Shown in pieces: positions 52,715-63,533 of a DNA stretch of 64,000 bases. Under the pieces are notes generated by a model. The model ran no database searches. It saw only the letters and a list, made by a program, of their open reading frames with translations, and was not told the DNA's origin. Within the stretch, counting starts at the first letter, position 1. The number at the start of each line of letters is the position of its first letter. The DNA is taken from NCBI GenBank assembly GCA_003280025.1, contig QCGD01000002.1, positions 207,369 to 271,368 of the forward strand, in the 5' to 3' direction. Source of the stretch: Prochlorococcus sp. AG-363-P06 (GTDB taxonomy: Bacteria; Cyanobacteriota; Cyanobacteriia; PCC-6307; Cyanobiaceae). A program made the translations under genes and the position numbers.

Positions 52715-55357
52715 TTATAAATTTTGTTTTAAATGATTTTTTGCATAATCTAAAGCAACATTTAATTTGTCAATATCTTTAGCACCTGCTTGCGCAAAAT
52801 TAGGTTTTCCCCCTCCCCCTCCAGAACAAATACTTGCAATTTTATTAATTAATTTCCCTGCATGAAATCCGATTTTTACTACAGCATCTCCAAGAGATAC
52901 TACAAATAACAACTTTTTATTTTCTGGATTTGGTATCCCCCCAAGAATAACTAGCGCTTTATCACCTAACTGAGTAGTTAAATTTAGTGCTGCAGATTGC
53001 AGAGAATTTCCGTCTAAGCCATCAATCTGACTTACTAATATTGCAAAAGAATTTATTTCCTCTGCAGAGGAAATTAGAGAAGAATATTTAAAATATGCAA
53101 TTTCATCTTTCATTTGTTGTATCTCTTTATTCTTATTGACGAGCTCTGATTGCAAATTATTAACCCTATCAAAGAGTTGGTTAGGATTTGCTTTTAACAA
53201 ATCACTTAGTTGATTTACTAAAGAATTTCTATCACTAAAATAGTCGAAAGCTGACTGCCCAGATAATGCTTCGATTCTTCTTACTCCTGCTGAGATTCCT
53301 TCTTCACTAATTATTTTGAAACAACCTAATTCAGATGTGGTTTTAACATGTGTTCCACCACAGAGTTCCATCGACACTCCTGGCACGTCTACAACCCTTA
53401 CTGTATCATCATATTTCTCGCCAAACATTGCCACTGCCCCTTTTTTAAGAGCCTCACTCTTAGGCATAGTTTTAATGTTAAGAGAATGATTTTCCATAAT
53501 CCAAGAATTGACGAGGGTCTCAACCTTAGAAAGTTGATCTTTAGAAATAGGATGAGAGGAATTGAAATCAAATCGTAATTTATTAAACGCGACTAATGAA
53601 CCTTTTTGTCCAACACTTTGATTGACAACTGTTTTGAGAGCAGATTGCAACAAATGGGTAGCGGTATGATTAGCAGCAGCCTTAGCTCTATTGACTGCGT
53701 TAACCTTAGTCTTAATTTTTTGTCCAATAGTCAATAGTCCTTTTTTGACTAATCCATAATGTAGGAAAACATTTTTCTTTCGAACGACTTTATCAACAAA
53801 GACCTCTAGGTCTTTTGAGAATATTGTTCCAATATCACCAACTTGACCACCAGATTCTCCATAAAAAGATGTCTGATCAAGAACAATTAAAACTTTCTGA
53901 CCTTCACTTGCTTGCTTAACTAAGGTTGAATCCAGGAACACACCCTTTATTTCTGCTTCGGATAAAAGAGAATCATAACCAGTGAAAATAGTTTTATCAA
54001 ATAAGTCTATTTCACGTTCTAATGATCCCTCTAATGTCAAATCAACATTACTTGTAGCAGCTTTAGCTCTCTCTTTTTGTGCTTCCATTTCCTTCTCAAA
54101 ACCTTTAACATCTACACCAATACTATTTTCTTGAGCAATTTCCACTGTGAGTTCTAAGGGAAATCCATAAGTATCATAAAGTTCAAAAGCTTTAAAGCCA
54201 CTAATTAATTTCTGCCCTGAAGAGATTATTTCATCTAATAATTTCTCTCCTCTATATAGAGTTTCTCTAAACCTTACTTCTTCAATATTTATCTCACTCA
54301 ATATTAAATCAATATTATTTTTTAAATCTGGATAATTCTTTTGCATTAAATGAATCCCCACGGTAGCAATTTTGGACAAAAATTCATTTTTTATCCCTAA
54401 TAATCTCCCATGTCTGACCATTCTTCTAATAAGTCTTCTTAATATGTATCCTCTCCCAAGATTGCTTGCTACTACTCCGTCAGAAATTAAGTGAATAACT
54501 GCTCTTGTATGATCTCCAATAATTTTTAAAGAAATTTTGGTTCTTTCATCTGAAGAAAAATATTCAATATTTGCAATTTCAGAAGCCTTTTGAATGATAG
54601 GAAAAATTAAATCCGTCTCATAATTATTTTTTTTCTTTTGCAATATTTGTGCCATTCTCTCAAGGCCCATTCCTGTATCAATATTTTTAAATTTTAAATC
54701 TGTCAATTTCCCATAAGAATCACGATTGTATTGCATAAATACAAGATTATAAAATTCTATAAAACGATCTCCATCTTCTAAATCAATATTTTGAAGGCCT
54801 TTTTCAGGATTGAAATCGTAATAAAGTTCAGAACACGGACCACATGGACCTGTTTTCCCTGAAGACCAAAAATTATCTTTTTCACCAAGTTTAATTATCC
54901 TATCTGGATGAATACCAATTTCTTCTCTCCAAATCTTTGCCGACTCTTCATCTTCTCTAAAGACACTCACAATTATATTTTCAGCAGAAAGTCGGTAAAT
55001 ATTAGTAACTAATTCCCAGGCCCACTGAATTGCTTCTTCTTTAAAATAGTCTCCAAAAGAAAAATTACCTAGCATCTCAAAAAAAGTGTGGTGTCTAGCT
55101 GTAACACCTACATTTTCTATATCGTTAGTTCTTATGCACTTTTGACTAGAAGTAGCCCTTTTTGATGGTCTTTCTTTCAAACCTAAAAAAACTGGTTTAA
55201 AAGGTAGCATCCCAGCAATTGTGAGCATAACCGTAGGGTCATCTGGAATTAAAGATGCACTTGGAATGATTTTATGAGATTTCTCATTATAAAACTTTAA
55301 AAATGCATTTCTTATCTCATCTCCAGTAATTATTTTTTTAATTAGTTGAGATGTCAT
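52715..55357 (-). CDS. alaS: Alanyl-tRNA synthetase
   Basis: 880 residues with class II catalytic core ([27 protein letters not shown]), editing domain with HTATHLL and CGGTHV (zinc ligands), and a C-Ala domain with a final Gly-rich [15 protein letters not shown]. All expected domains are present. Only a short gap separates it from the divergent flv3 gene. Confidence 0.97.
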   Translation of the reverse strand: MTSQLIKKIITGDEIRNAFLKFYNEKSHKIIPSASLIPDDPTVMLTIAGMLPFKPVFLGLKERPSKRATSSQKCIRTNDIENVGVTARHHTFFEMLGNFSFGDYFKEEAIQWAWELVTNIYRLSAENIIVSVFREDEESAKIWREEIGIHPDRIIKLGEKDNFWSSGKTGPCGPCSELYYDFNPEKGLQNIDLEDGDRFIEFYNLVFMQYNRDSYGKLTDLKFKNIDTGMGLERMAQILQKKKNNYETDLIFPIIQKASEIANIEYFSSDERTKISLKIIGDHTRAVIHLISDGVVASNLGRGYILRRLIRRMVRHGRLLGIKNEFLSKIATVGIHLMQKNYPDLKNNIDLILSEINIEEVRFRETLYRGEKLLDEIISSGQKLISGFKAFELYDTYGFPLELTVEIAQENSIGVDVKGFEKEMEAQKERAKAATSNVDLTLEGSLEREIDLFDKTIFTGYDSLLSEAEIKGVFLDSTLVKQASEGQKVLIVLDQTSFYGESGGQVGDIGTIFSKDLEVFVDKVVRKKNVFLHYGLVKKGLLTIGQKIKTKVNAVNRAKAAANHTATHLLQSALKTVVNQSVGQKGSLVAFNKLRFDFNSSHPISKDQLSKVETLVNSWIMENHSLNIKTMPKSEALKKGAVAMFGEKYDDTVRVVDVPGVSMELCGGTHVKTTSELGCFKIISEEGISAGVRRIEALSGQSAFDYFSDRNSLVNQLSDLLKANPNQLFDRVNNLQSELVNKNKEIQQMKDEIAYFKYSSLISSAEEINSFAILVSQIDGLDGNSLQSAALNLTTQLGDKALVILGGIPNPENKKLLFVVSLGDAVVKIGFHAGKLINKIASICSGGGGGKPNFAQAGAKDIDKLNVALDYAKNHLKQNL

Positions 55358-55476
55358 TTATCCAGAATAAAAAGAGCAAAAATTAAAAAAGAGCGTAATT
55401 TCGGTTATTTCACAAAAGTAATCACGCGGATTTATATTCTATATAACTAACGTTAATTTATAAAGCGAATTATTCT

Positions 55477-57252
55477 ATGATAGCCTCTGTCCAGACAAGT
55501 AACTCAAATTTGGCACAAAAAAATAACAGGTTGTCAGTTCAATCTCAACATTTTGCTGAGGATTCTTGTGCCATAAGATCTTTAGATTGGGATCGCAGTA
55601 GATTTGATATCGAATTTGGATTAAGAAACGGCACTACTTACAATAGTTTTATTATTCAAGGGCAAAAACTAGCCATTATTGATACAAGCCATGCGAAGTT
55701 CGAAAAATTATGGCTTGAAGAATTATTTAAGCAAGTTAAACCTCAAGAAATTGATTATCTAATTACAAGCCATACAGAACCTGATCACTCTGGTTTAATA
55801 AGCAAACTAATAGAACTCAATCCAAATATCACTATAGTAGGATCAAAATTAGCGCTTAAATTCATTGAGGATCAAATACATCTTCCCTTCGAGCGTATAG
55901 AAGTTAAGAGTGGAGAGTTTTTAAATCTTGGAATTAATACGAATAGCGGATTAGAGCATAATATTGAATTCATAAGCGCACCTAATTTACATTGGCCAGA
56001 TACAATTTTCTCATACGATCACAGCACTAATATTCTTTACACATGCGATGCATTTGGACTACATTATTGCTCCGAAGAATTTTTTGACACTGATCAAAAA
56101 GAAATATATGATGATTTTCGTTTTTATTACGACTGCCTAATGGGCCCAAACGCAAGAAGCGTTCTACAAGCAATTAAAAGAATAGATAAACTACCTGAAC
56201 TAAAAGCAATAGCCGTTGGTCATGGGCCTTTACTTAAAAATCAAGTTAAATTTTGGAAAGAAAAGTATATCGAATGGAGTAGTAATAAAAGTAAAGGAAG
56301 CGAATTTGTATCTGTTTGCTACATAAGCGATTATGGATATTGTGATCGACTAAGTCAAGCTATATCTCATGGCATCAGCAAAGCAGATGCTCAAGTGCAA
56401 TTAATTGATATAAGATCTTCCGATTCTCAGGAATTAACAGGCTTGATCTCTGCATCTAAAGCTGTAGTTATCCCAACATGGCCAGTTAATTCAGATAATG
56501 AATTAAAAGAATCTCTTGGCACTCTTTTTGCAGCATTAAAACCTAAACAATTGACAGCTGTTTATGATGCATTTGGAGGGAATGATGAGCCAATAGATTC
56601 TTTAGCTAATAAGTTAAGAGAGCTAGGCCAAAAAGAAGCTTTGTCCCCTTTAAGAGTTAAGAATATACCTGATCCAATAATTTATCAACAATTTGAAGAA
56701 GCTGGAACTGACTTAGGGCAACTGATCAATAAAAAGAAGAATATTGCCTCCATGAAGAGCCTTGATTCCAATTTAGATAAAGCTTTAGGTAGATTAAGTG
56801 GAGGATTATACGTAGTTACAGCTAGCCAAGGCACGGGTTCAACTTTTAGACAAAGTGCAATGGTCGCAAGTTGGATTAGTCAAGCAAGTTTTTCTCCACC
56901 GGGTATTACAGTTGCAGTAGCAAAAGATAGAGCTATTGAATCTTACATGCAAGTTGGCGAAGGTTTTGTTGTTAATATATTGCGAGAAGACAACTACCAA
57001 AAAATGTTTAGACATTTTTTAAAGAGATTCGCGCCCGGAGCAGATAGATTTGCTGATGTAGATATAATTAGCAACATTGCAGAAGGTGGGCCGGTTCTTT
57101 CTGATTCTCTGGCATTTTTAGATTGTAAAGTAAGTTCGAGATTAGAGACTCCCGATCATTGGATTATTTACGGTATCGTTGCAAATGGTAAAGTTTCAGA
57201 TTTGTCCTCTAAAACAGCTGTTCATCACAGAAAAGTTGGAAATCACTATTAG
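55477..57252 (+). CDS. flv3: Flavodiiron protein, Flv3-type
   Basis: 591 residues with three domains: metallo-beta-lactamase-like (about 40-270), flavodoxin-like (about 280-420) and flavin reductase (about 440-590). Canonical diiron ligands are kept: HTEPDH at 99-104. Flv3 with Flv1 reduces O2 to water with electrons from the photosystem I acceptor side, a safety valve under changing light. It lies just upstream of flv1, same strand. Confidence 0.93.
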   Translation: MIASVQTSNSNLAQKNNRLSVQSQHFAEDSCAIRSLDWDRSRFDIEFGLRNGTTYNSFIIQGQKLAIIDTSHAKFEKLWLEELFKQVKPQEIDYLITSHTEPDHSGLISKLIELNPNITIVGSKLALKFIEDQIHLPFERIEVKSGEFLNLGINTNSGLEHNIEFISAPNLHWPDTIFSYDHSTNILYTCDAFGLHYCSEEFFDTDQKEIYDDFRFYYDCLMGPNARSVLQAIKRIDKLPELKAIAVGHGPLLKNQVKFWKEKYIEWSSNKSKGSEFVSVCYISDYGYCDRLSQAISHGISKADAQVQLIDIRSSDSQELTGLISASKAVVIPTWPVNSDNELKESLGTLFAALKPKQLTAVYDAFGGNDEPIDSLANKLRELGQKEALSPLRVKNIPDPIIYQQFEEAGTDLGQLINKKKNIASMKSLDSNLDKALGRLSGGLYVVTASQGTGSTFRQSAMVASWISQASFSPPGITVAVAKDRAIESYMQVGEGFVVNILREDNYQKMFRHFLKRFAPGADRFADVDIISNIAEGGPVLSDSLAFLDCKVSSRLETPDHWIIYGIVANGKVSDLSSKTAVHHRKVGNHY

Positions 57253-57270
57253 AAAATTACTTTTTTTAAA

Positions 57271-59073
57271 ATGTTAGAAATCAATAACAGCTCAGTCTTT
57301 GAAGATAAGAACTTATCAAAATTTGAAATTACTGAAAATTTTACTTGCATCAGATTTCTAGATCACAATAAAGAAAGATTTGAACTTGAGTTTAATCTTG
57401 AACAGGGAACTTCCTTCAACACTTTTTTAATTAGAAGTAATAAAGAGCTTTTTATTATTCATCCACCTGAAAAAAACTATTTAAATTCATTCAAAAAAAT
57501 AATCTCTATATTTGTTAATCAATTTCAATTAAATACAATAAATCTCATTACTGGACATATAAATCCTCAAATCATAGAAACTTTAAAAAATATAAATACT
57601 ACATTCAAAAACTTAACTATTACATGCTCTAATCCAGGATTTAAACTTATTAGCGAACTTTGGAATCAAAAGAACCCAAACGTAGAAAAATTTGGCGAGG
57701 TTGAATTACCTAAAATAAACATAATTAAAAAAGAACTTATTTTAGAATTAGAAAATATTTCACTAGAGTTAATTCCTGTTCCAACAGCGCGTTGGCCGGG
57801 AGGTCTAATAGTTTATGAAAGAAATCAAGAAATACTTTTAAGTGAAAAAATATTCTCTGCACACATTGCCTCTGAATCTTGGTCTGAGACAAATCGAATA
57901 AGTACAGAAGTTAATAGAAAGCACTTTTATGATTGCCTAATGGCACCAATGTCTAATCAAATCGTAACAATAGCAGAAAGAATTGCTGAATTAGATATTA
58001 AAACTATTGCTCCACTTCATGGACCAGCTATTGAATATAGCTTAAAAAGCTTTTTAAATGACTACATCAGATGGGGAGAAAATCTGTCAACAAATAATCC
58101 TAAAATTACCCTGATTTACGCTAGTGCATATGGCAATACAGCTTCAATAGGAGATGCATTAGCTAAAGGTATCACTAGAACTTCTGTTGAGGTTAAAAGT
58201 ATTAATTGCGAATTTACTTCTAATGATGAACTAATAAAATCAATTCAAAATGCTGATGGATATTTAATTGGATCTCCCACATTAGGAGGCCATGCCCCCA
58301 CTCCAATAGTAAGTGCCCTCGGTACTTTGTTGTCTGATGGAAATAGAGATAAGCCTGTCGGTATTTTTGGAAGTTTTGGATGGAGTGGTGAAGCAATAGA
58401 TTTACTTGAATCAAAATTAAAAGATGGTGGTTTCAAATTTAGTTTTGAGCCAATAAGAATTAAATTTAGTCCTAATAAACCCAAAATAAAGGAACTGGAA
58501 GAAATTGGTACTCATTTTGGGAGAAATATATTAAAAAACGCAAAACAGAAAATCCGAAAATCAGATACTGGAATGATTACTAGTAAAACTAATCCAACGC
58601 TTCAAGCTTTAGGAAGAGTAATCGGTTCACTTTGCGTTCTAACTGCCTCTAAAGGCAAAGACGAGAATAATGTGAAAGGAGCCATGCTGGCATCATGGGT
58701 TAGTCAAGCAAGTTTTTCTCCCCCTGGATTAAGTATTGCAGTCGCAAAAGATAGATCAGTAGAGTCTCTGCTACAAATAGGTGACTCTTTCGCTTTAAAT
58801 ATTCTTAGCGAAAAAGATTTCAAGGAACCTCTTAAAAGATTCACGAAATCTTTCGCTCCGGGGGAAGACCGATTTGAAGGATTGAAGATTGAATTAACTC
58901 CTAATAATCAAATAATTATTCCTGAGTCTTTAGCATGGTTAGATGCTTTAGTAAAAGAAAGAATGGAATGTGGAGATCATTGGGTAATCTATGCAGAGGT
59001 TCTCCATGGCAATATACTAAAATCAGATAGTCTAACGGCTGTTCATCACCGCAAGAGTGGAGCCAACTATTAA
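57271..59073 (+). CDS. flv1: Flavodiiron protein, Flv1-type
   Basis: 600 residues with the same three-domain layout, paralogue of the preceding gene. The diiron motif is altered: HINPQI at 96-101 in place of H-x-E-x-D-H, i.e. Glu, Asp and the second His replaced, as in Flv1/Flv2-type proteins that pair with Flv3/Flv4. It is 18 bases after flv3 and should form the heterodimer. The third gene of the run is the FMN reductase. Confidence 0.92.
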   Translation: MLEINNSSVFEDKNLSKFEITENFTCIRFLDHNKERFELEFNLEQGTSFNTFLIRSNKELFIIHPPEKNYLNSFKKIISIFVNQFQLNTINLITGHINPQIIETLKNINTTFKNLTITCSNPGFKLISELWNQKNPNVEKFGEVELPKINIIKKELILELENISLELIPVPTARWPGGLIVYERNQEILLSEKIFSAHIASESWSETNRISTEVNRKHFYDCLMAPMSNQIVTIAERIAELDIKTIAPLHGPAIEYSLKSFLNDYIRWGENLSTNNPKITLIYASAYGNTASIGDALAKGITRTSVEVKSINCEFTSNDELIKSIQNADGYLIGSPTLGGHAPTPIVSALGTLLSDGNRDKPVGIFGSFGWSGEAIDLLESKLKDGGFKFSFEPIRIKFSPNKPKIKELEEIGTHFGRNILKNAKQKIRKSDTGMITSKTNPTLQALGRVIGSLCVLTASKGKDENNVKGAMLASWVSQASFSPPGLSIAVAKDRSVESLLQIGDSFALNILSEKDFKEPLKRFTKSFAPGEDRFEGLKIELTPNNQIIIPESLAWLDALVKERMECGDHWVIYAEVLHGNILKSDSLTAVHHRKSGANY

Positions 59074-59089
59074 GCTACTTTTTTAATTT

Positions 59090-59614
59090 ATGAATGATTC
59101 AAAAGAAATCATAATCATTTCGGCAAGTTGCGGGAAAAACCTAGAACTTTCACAAAAATTTCTTGAAAAAAGCAATGAAATGAAAATAAGTTCCGAAATC
59201 TTAGATCTTACAACTTTAGATATTCCATTATTTAATCCTAGAATTCATAATAACGAACATATTCCAGTAAAAATATTAGAAATAAAAGAAAAGCTTTTTG
59301 CTACAGAAAAGTGGATAATTTGTGCGCCTGAATACAATGGATCAATTCCTCCAATTCTCACAAATTTGATAGCATGGTTATCCATATCAGGAGATGATTT
59401 TAGAAATTTATTTAATGGTCAACCAATTGCAATTGCTACATTTTCTGGAGGAGTAGGTTTAGAACTACTGACTTCATTACGAATTCAATTAGTGCATTTA
59501 GGAAGTCAAGTCTTAGGAAGACAACTTTTTTCTTCATTTAGTAAACCAATTGATAGCAAAACTATTGAAGATATAATTCAAAGACTATCACAAATGAAAA
59601 AATTAAAAACATAA
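59090..59614 (+). CDS. NADPH-dependent FMN reductase-like protein
   Basis: 174 residues of the flavodoxin-like NADPH:FMN reductase/ArsH group. PEYNGSIPPILTNLIAW at about 85-100 is the FMN-binding signature. It follows flv1 by 16 bases on the same strand, so it may supply reduced flavin or reducing power to the flavodiiron pair. That link is from gene order only. Confidence 0.83.
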   Translation: MNDSKEIIIISASCGKNLELSQKFLEKSNEMKISSEILDLTTLDIPLFNPRIHNNEHIPVKILEIKEKLFATEKWIICAPEYNGSIPPILTNLIAWLSISGDDFRNLFNGQPIAIATFSGGVGLELLTSLRIQLVHLGSQVLGRQLFSSFSKPIDSKTIEDIIQRLSQMKKLKT

Positions 59615-59640
59615 AAATTTCGCGTATTTAAAAGTCTAAA

Positions 59641-61431
59641 TCAATTATTCTCATTCCAGACTTTTAGTATTTCTCTTGCCATTGGAAGAGCATGTACAGA
59701 ACCGCCTCCTGGAGTATTTTGTGCAAAAGCAACTATTAATAACTCACTTTTATCTGAAGGAGTAAAACAAACAAACCAAGCATGGTCTAAGCCGCCTTCT
59801 CCATCTTCAGCAGTTCCTGTTTTGCCAGAAACAGGAGGCAAATTTGACACTCCATAATTAATAGATACTCCAGTACCAGATTCAACGACTTTCCTTAAAC
59901 CACTCTTGATCACCTGAATATTTTCTTCATCAATATCAATTTTAATTGGCTTTTTATTTAATATAAATTGTTTATCAAATTTAGATAAATGAGGAGTAAC
60001 TAAATACCCACCGTTTGCAATGGCAGCATATGCCCGCGCAATCTGTATAGGAGTAACTTGAACAACAAATTGACCAATAGACATACTTGCAATATCTTCT
60101 GGGACCCAAGGAGTTCTACCTGCTTTACCCCATCCTCTTCCTTCTTTAGCCCATTTACTACTTGCCACCAAGCCCGCATTCTCTTGTTCACTTATTTCAA
60201 TTCCAGATAATGAAGCAAAACCAAGCTTCTTTGAAATATCATAAATTTTATCAACACCTACAGCATGACCAATCTGATAAAAAAAAGTATTACTAGACAC
60301 TCTCAAGGCATCTTCATAACCAATATAGCCAAAACCTAAATCATTATGTTCTCTAAAACATTGACTACCATAAGTTATGCATCGCTTAGTTTCTAATACA
60401 GTATCAGACGGGAATTTTCCACTTTCTAAACCAGCTAAAGCAGTTACAATTTTCCACACACTTCCTGGATCATAGGCATTTAAAGCTCGATTAAATAGAG
60501 GTTTTTTTGACGAATTAAATAGTGCATCATATTCTTTTTGAGGCTTAAAATCTTTTGAAAAAAAATTTAAATCAAATGTAGGTTTGCTAGCCATAGCTCT
60601 TATTGCACCATCTCGAGGATCCATAACTATTATGGCTCCACCTTTTTTGTCCTTAAGAACTTTTTCGGCAACTAATTGCAAATTCAAATCAAGTGTCAAC
60701 TGAATATCCTTTCCTTTTTTGGCAGGTTTAATACCTAAAGATTGCTGAAATGTGCCTGAGGAATTCACCTCAACCATCTCTCCACCCCATTCACCTCTTA
60801 TAAAATCTTCGTAAGCAAATTCTATTCCTGTTCTTCCAATTAAATCATTTAATTTATAACCTTTTTTAGATAAAATACTAAACTCTGAATCAGTAATTGG
60901 CTGGGTATATCCGATAACATGAGCAGCTAATGTCTTATAAGGATAATTTCTAATAACTTTGTTTGAAATTTCAATTCCACTTAATTGGATTTCATTTTCT
61001 TTGAATTTAATAATTTGATCAACTGTTAAATCATCTAATAAAGTGATTGAAAGGTCATTATATTTCAAACCATCAATATATCTTTTTTGAAGCAACTCAG
61101 ATGGAGTATCTAATAAAATAGAAAGCTTGGATTTATACTTCTGCCACTCTAGTTCAGTAACGTATTGAGGTTTTATTATTAAAGAATACTTAATTTTACT
61201 ATCTGCCAAAATAAATCCATTTTTGTCAGTTATCAAACCTCTTATTGGTTGAGATGCAATTAACCTAATTCTATTTTCATCCGACATTTTTTTATAATTT
61301 TCATAATTTACGAGCTGCAAAAAAATTAATCTAATTAATATCAATAGAAAAGTAAAAGAAGTGAATAAATAAATAACAAGAGGTTGTCTATTTAATGAAA
61401 AATCTTCTTTATTAAAATTATGCTTTTCCAA
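59641..61431 (-). CDS. mrdA: Penicillin-binding protein 2 (transpeptidase)
   Basis: 596-residue class B PBP for cell elongation. N-terminal membrane helix (about 18-38), PBP dimerisation domain, then transpeptidase motifs SVWK (in AYDPGSVWKIV), SSN (in VSSNTFFYQIG) and KTG (in VSGKTGTAED). The catalytic Ser lies in SVWK. Elongation PBP2 works with MreB; mreB lies about 2 kb downstream at the window edge. Confidence 0.93.
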   Translation of the reverse strand: MEKHNFNKEDFSLNRQPLVIYLFTSFTFLLILIRLIFLQLVNYENYKKMSDENRIRLIASQPIRGLITDKNGFILADSKIKYSLIIKPQYVTELEWQKYKSKLSILLDTPSELLQKRYIDGLKYNDLSITLLDDLTVDQIIKFKENEIQLSGIEISNKVIRNYPYKTLAAHVIGYTQPITDSEFSILSKKGYKLNDLIGRTGIEFAYEDFIRGEWGGEMVEVNSSGTFQQSLGIKPAKKGKDIQLTLDLNLQLVAEKVLKDKKGGAIIVMDPRDGAIRAMASKPTFDLNFFSKDFKPQKEYDALFNSSKKPLFNRALNAYDPGSVWKIVTALAGLESGKFPSDTVLETKRCITYGSQCFREHNDLGFGYIGYEDALRVSSNTFFYQIGHAVGVDKIYDISKKLGFASLSGIEISEQENAGLVASSKWAKEGRGWGKAGRTPWVPEDIASMSIGQFVVQVTPIQIARAYAAIANGGYLVTPHLSKFDKQFILNKKPIKIDIDEENIQVIKSGLRKVVESGTGVSINYGVSNLPPVSGKTGTAEDGEGGLDHAWFVCFTPSDKSELLIVAFAQNTPGGGSVHALPMAREILKVWNENN

Positions 61432-61440
61432 ATTAAATTT

Positions 61441-61587
61441 TTATTTAACTAAAAACTTTTTTTCTAAAGACATTATCGTTTCTTTAATCCTTACAAGTCG
61501 GTCAACTAATAATTGATACTTATTGAGATCCTTAGTTTGATCAAATTCAGTATTTTGGATAGGTACTTTTTCCTGATTATTAGTCAT
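61441..61587 (-). CDS. Small charged 48-aa protein
   Basis: Frame starts MTNNQEKVPIQNTEFDQTKD and continues as a charged helix (RLVRIKETIMSLEKKF). No membrane helix. It lies 9 bases upstream of the PBP2 start on the same strand and may be translationally linked. Function unknown. Confidence 0.5.
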   Translation of the reverse strand: MTNNQEKVPIQNTEFDQTKDLNKYQLLVDRLVRIKETIMSLEKKFLVK

Positions 61588-61697
61588 TAAATTATAATAA
61601 TTTGTTTTTAAGACTTCTTAATAACATTCTAGGAAAAAAATTAAAACTTATCAAAAGAATTTTAAATGATATATAAATATTCTATTTAATAAAAAAC

Positions 61698-62306
61698 TTA
61701 AATTGACTGATCTAAATTTTCCTCGAAATAAGGATTACAGCTGTTTTTAGATATTCCGAATGACCAACCGATAAATGAAGAGATAAAAATGACTACTATT
61801 ATCGGTAAAAAAGCTTGTTGAGTATTTTCAAGGATTAACCATTCTTTCCAACTTCTGATAAATTTCTTTCTTTGAAATTTCCTTTGCTCATTCAGTTCAA
61901 TTTTAGCTTTTTTAGCAAAAGATTTTTTAACCCACTTTTCAAAAGATATTTTTTTTTGAATTAACATCTTTCTCTCAACTTCTAGTAGTTGCTCAGGATT
62001 AAGTTGGGGATGAAATACAGTAATTAGTTCGATAGTTTTTATAAACATTTCTACAGTTGCGTCTTTTATAAGTTTTTCTTCTTCGCTAAGATCATTCCAA
62101 TCTAATTCGGGGAAAAATCTATTTCTATTAGAAGATATTTGTTTTACAGAAATTTGTCCTGGCTCTCTTAACCAAATATTCGTATTTTCGTCAAATCTTC
62201 TCCGATATAAAAATGGATTAATAAAAATAGTTTTTCTATCTATTTTTATTACATCTTTTTGCAGATGATTTCTAATTTTATTTTTTGTATTTTTTTTATT
62301 AAACAA
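61698..62306 (-). CDS. Conserved hypothetical, C-terminal membrane anchor, 202 aa
   Basis: Starts with TTG at 62306 (no ATG in the conserved N-terminal part). The N-terminal 160 residues are soluble and basic, with WLREPGQISVKQI and a helical VERKMLIQKKISFEKWVKK. One membrane helix follows at about 165-185 (FLPIIVVIFISSFIGWSFG), and a short tail. Not recognised. Confidence 0.6.
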   Translation of the reverse strand: MFNKKNTKNKIRNHLQKDVIKIDRKTIFINPFLYRRRFDENTNIWLREPGQISVKQISSNRNRFFPELDWNDLSEEEKLIKDATVEMFIKTIELITVFHPQLNPEQLLEVERKMLIQKKISFEKWVKKSFAKKAKIELNEQRKFQRKKFIRSWKEWLILENTQQAFLPIIVVIFISSFIGWSFGISKNSCNPYFEENLDQSI

Positions 62307-62394
62307 ATTTTAATTAAATATCTACTTAAGATTATATTTTATAAATTATTTTTAGATATTTAAAGAAAAATATTATTCATTTTTTTCTTTAAAG

Positions 62395-63108
62395 TTAATT
62401 CTTCTGCAACTGCCAACGTTTTTTTAAATAATTACAATACTCACACTTAGGCGAAGGTTTAGGAAATTGGTTTGATTGTAGAAGTCTAACAGTTTCAATA
62501 ACTTTCTCTTCAACCCAACCTGCAGAGCAATTTAACTTAATCAAATGCGTATCAAAATGGAGTTTATTATGAAAAAAACGTTCATTTTTTTTTCCATTAA
62601 AGTAAACAAGATAAGCTTCATCTGCCACCTTAAACCCATTCTTTCTAAACAACCACTGATACATTTCTAATTGCCTCTTATATGCTTTTGGATAATCATA
62701 TTTATTAAAAGTTTCATGCCAATCAAAGTTATTTCTTGAGGTTGCTTTTACATCTGCAATGATCAATTCACCATTCTTTTTTCGCCAAACATCATCAACT
62801 GCTCCTCCAAAATCGAAGTTGTGCTCTATTGATTTGTATCTTATACCTTTAAAATTACTTCTCCATAAATCAATATCTTTATGTTTAAAAGGTATGGCAT
62901 CAATTTTGTTTTCAATAAATAAAGGATGTGGTTCTTGAATTTCTCGATAATAATCAAATTCATTTTTACATAAATTATCTACTGCAATATTCAAAGTAAA
63001 AGGAAGGGATGGAGGTTTAATTTGATGCTTTTTATCTAATACACAACATCTAGGACAATTAATATATTTCTCTACTGTTGATCTACTGAGTGTAATTAAA
63101 GCAGTCAT
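62395..63108 (-). CDS. PD-(D/E)XK nuclease with likely Fe-S cysteine set
   Basis: 237 residues of the RecB/Cas4-like nuclease superfamily. GGAVDDVW, then ELIIADVKATS (the D-x-K catalytic set) and a QLEMYQWLF motif. Cysteines CPRCC near the N terminus and CEYC near the C terminus could ligate a [4Fe-4S] cluster as in Cas4/AddB. No cas genes are nearby, so a repair or DNA-processing role is more likely than CRISPR. Confidence 0.8.
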   Translation of the reverse strand: MTALITLSRSTVEKYINCPRCCVLDKKHQIKPPSLPFTLNIAVDNLCKNEFDYYREIQEPHPLFIENKIDAIPFKHKDIDLWRSNFKGIRYKSIEHNFDFGGAVDDVWRKKNGELIIADVKATSRNNFDWHETFNKYDYPKAYKRQLEMYQWLFRKNGFKVADEAYLVYFNGKKNERFFHNKLHFDTHLIKLNCSAGWVEEKVIETVRLLQSNQFPKPSPKCEYCNYLKKRWQLQKN

Positions 63109-63218
63109 TGCTATTAAAATATTTAAAATTATCTATTCAATGAATTGAAAAATTTTTTATTTATATTTTAATATTTTAAAAAGTTAAAGACAAAAGGCAA
63201 CACTCTCAAACACTATAG

Positions 63219-63533
63219 AGGCATTTTTTTAATAACAAATATATTGAATTTAACGGAAGTAAATATCTTGAAGGGAAAATAAAAATAAGTGAGGCAAAAA
63301 ACTCTGCTCTAGTTTTAATGATGACTTCAATTCTTTCTAAAGGTCAAATTAATCTTTTTAATGTTCCTCAAATTACAGATGTTGCAATTATGTCTAGAAT
63401 ATTAACTGCAATGGGTATGAATATAAAATCTAATAAAGACAAATTAGAAAGAAATATTAAAAGTAATCTTCACCAAAACAAAAAGTATTCTTTGGTTTAT
63501 AAAGTTAAGAAAATATATCAAATGAATAATTAA
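63219..63533 (+). pseudogene. murA: murA remnant (N-terminal fragment of UDP-GlcNAc carboxyvinyltransferase)
   Basis: The frame is open from 63219 (after a TAG) to the TAA at 63533, without a good ATG before 63318. It matches the N-terminal part of MurA: EGKIKISEAKNSALVLM (family: GxVxISGAKNAALP), then GQINLFNVPQITDV and LTAMGMNI. After about 60 residues the sequence turns into Lys/Asn-rich non-conserved residues and stops, so the other 85% of MurA, with its catalytic Cys loop, is absent. A full-length murA presumably exists elsewhere. Confidence 0.72.

Noticed and set aside
62395..63108. True Cas4 of a CRISPR system
   Set aside because: No cas genes or repeat array lie nearby; the broader PD-(D/E)XK call is safer.
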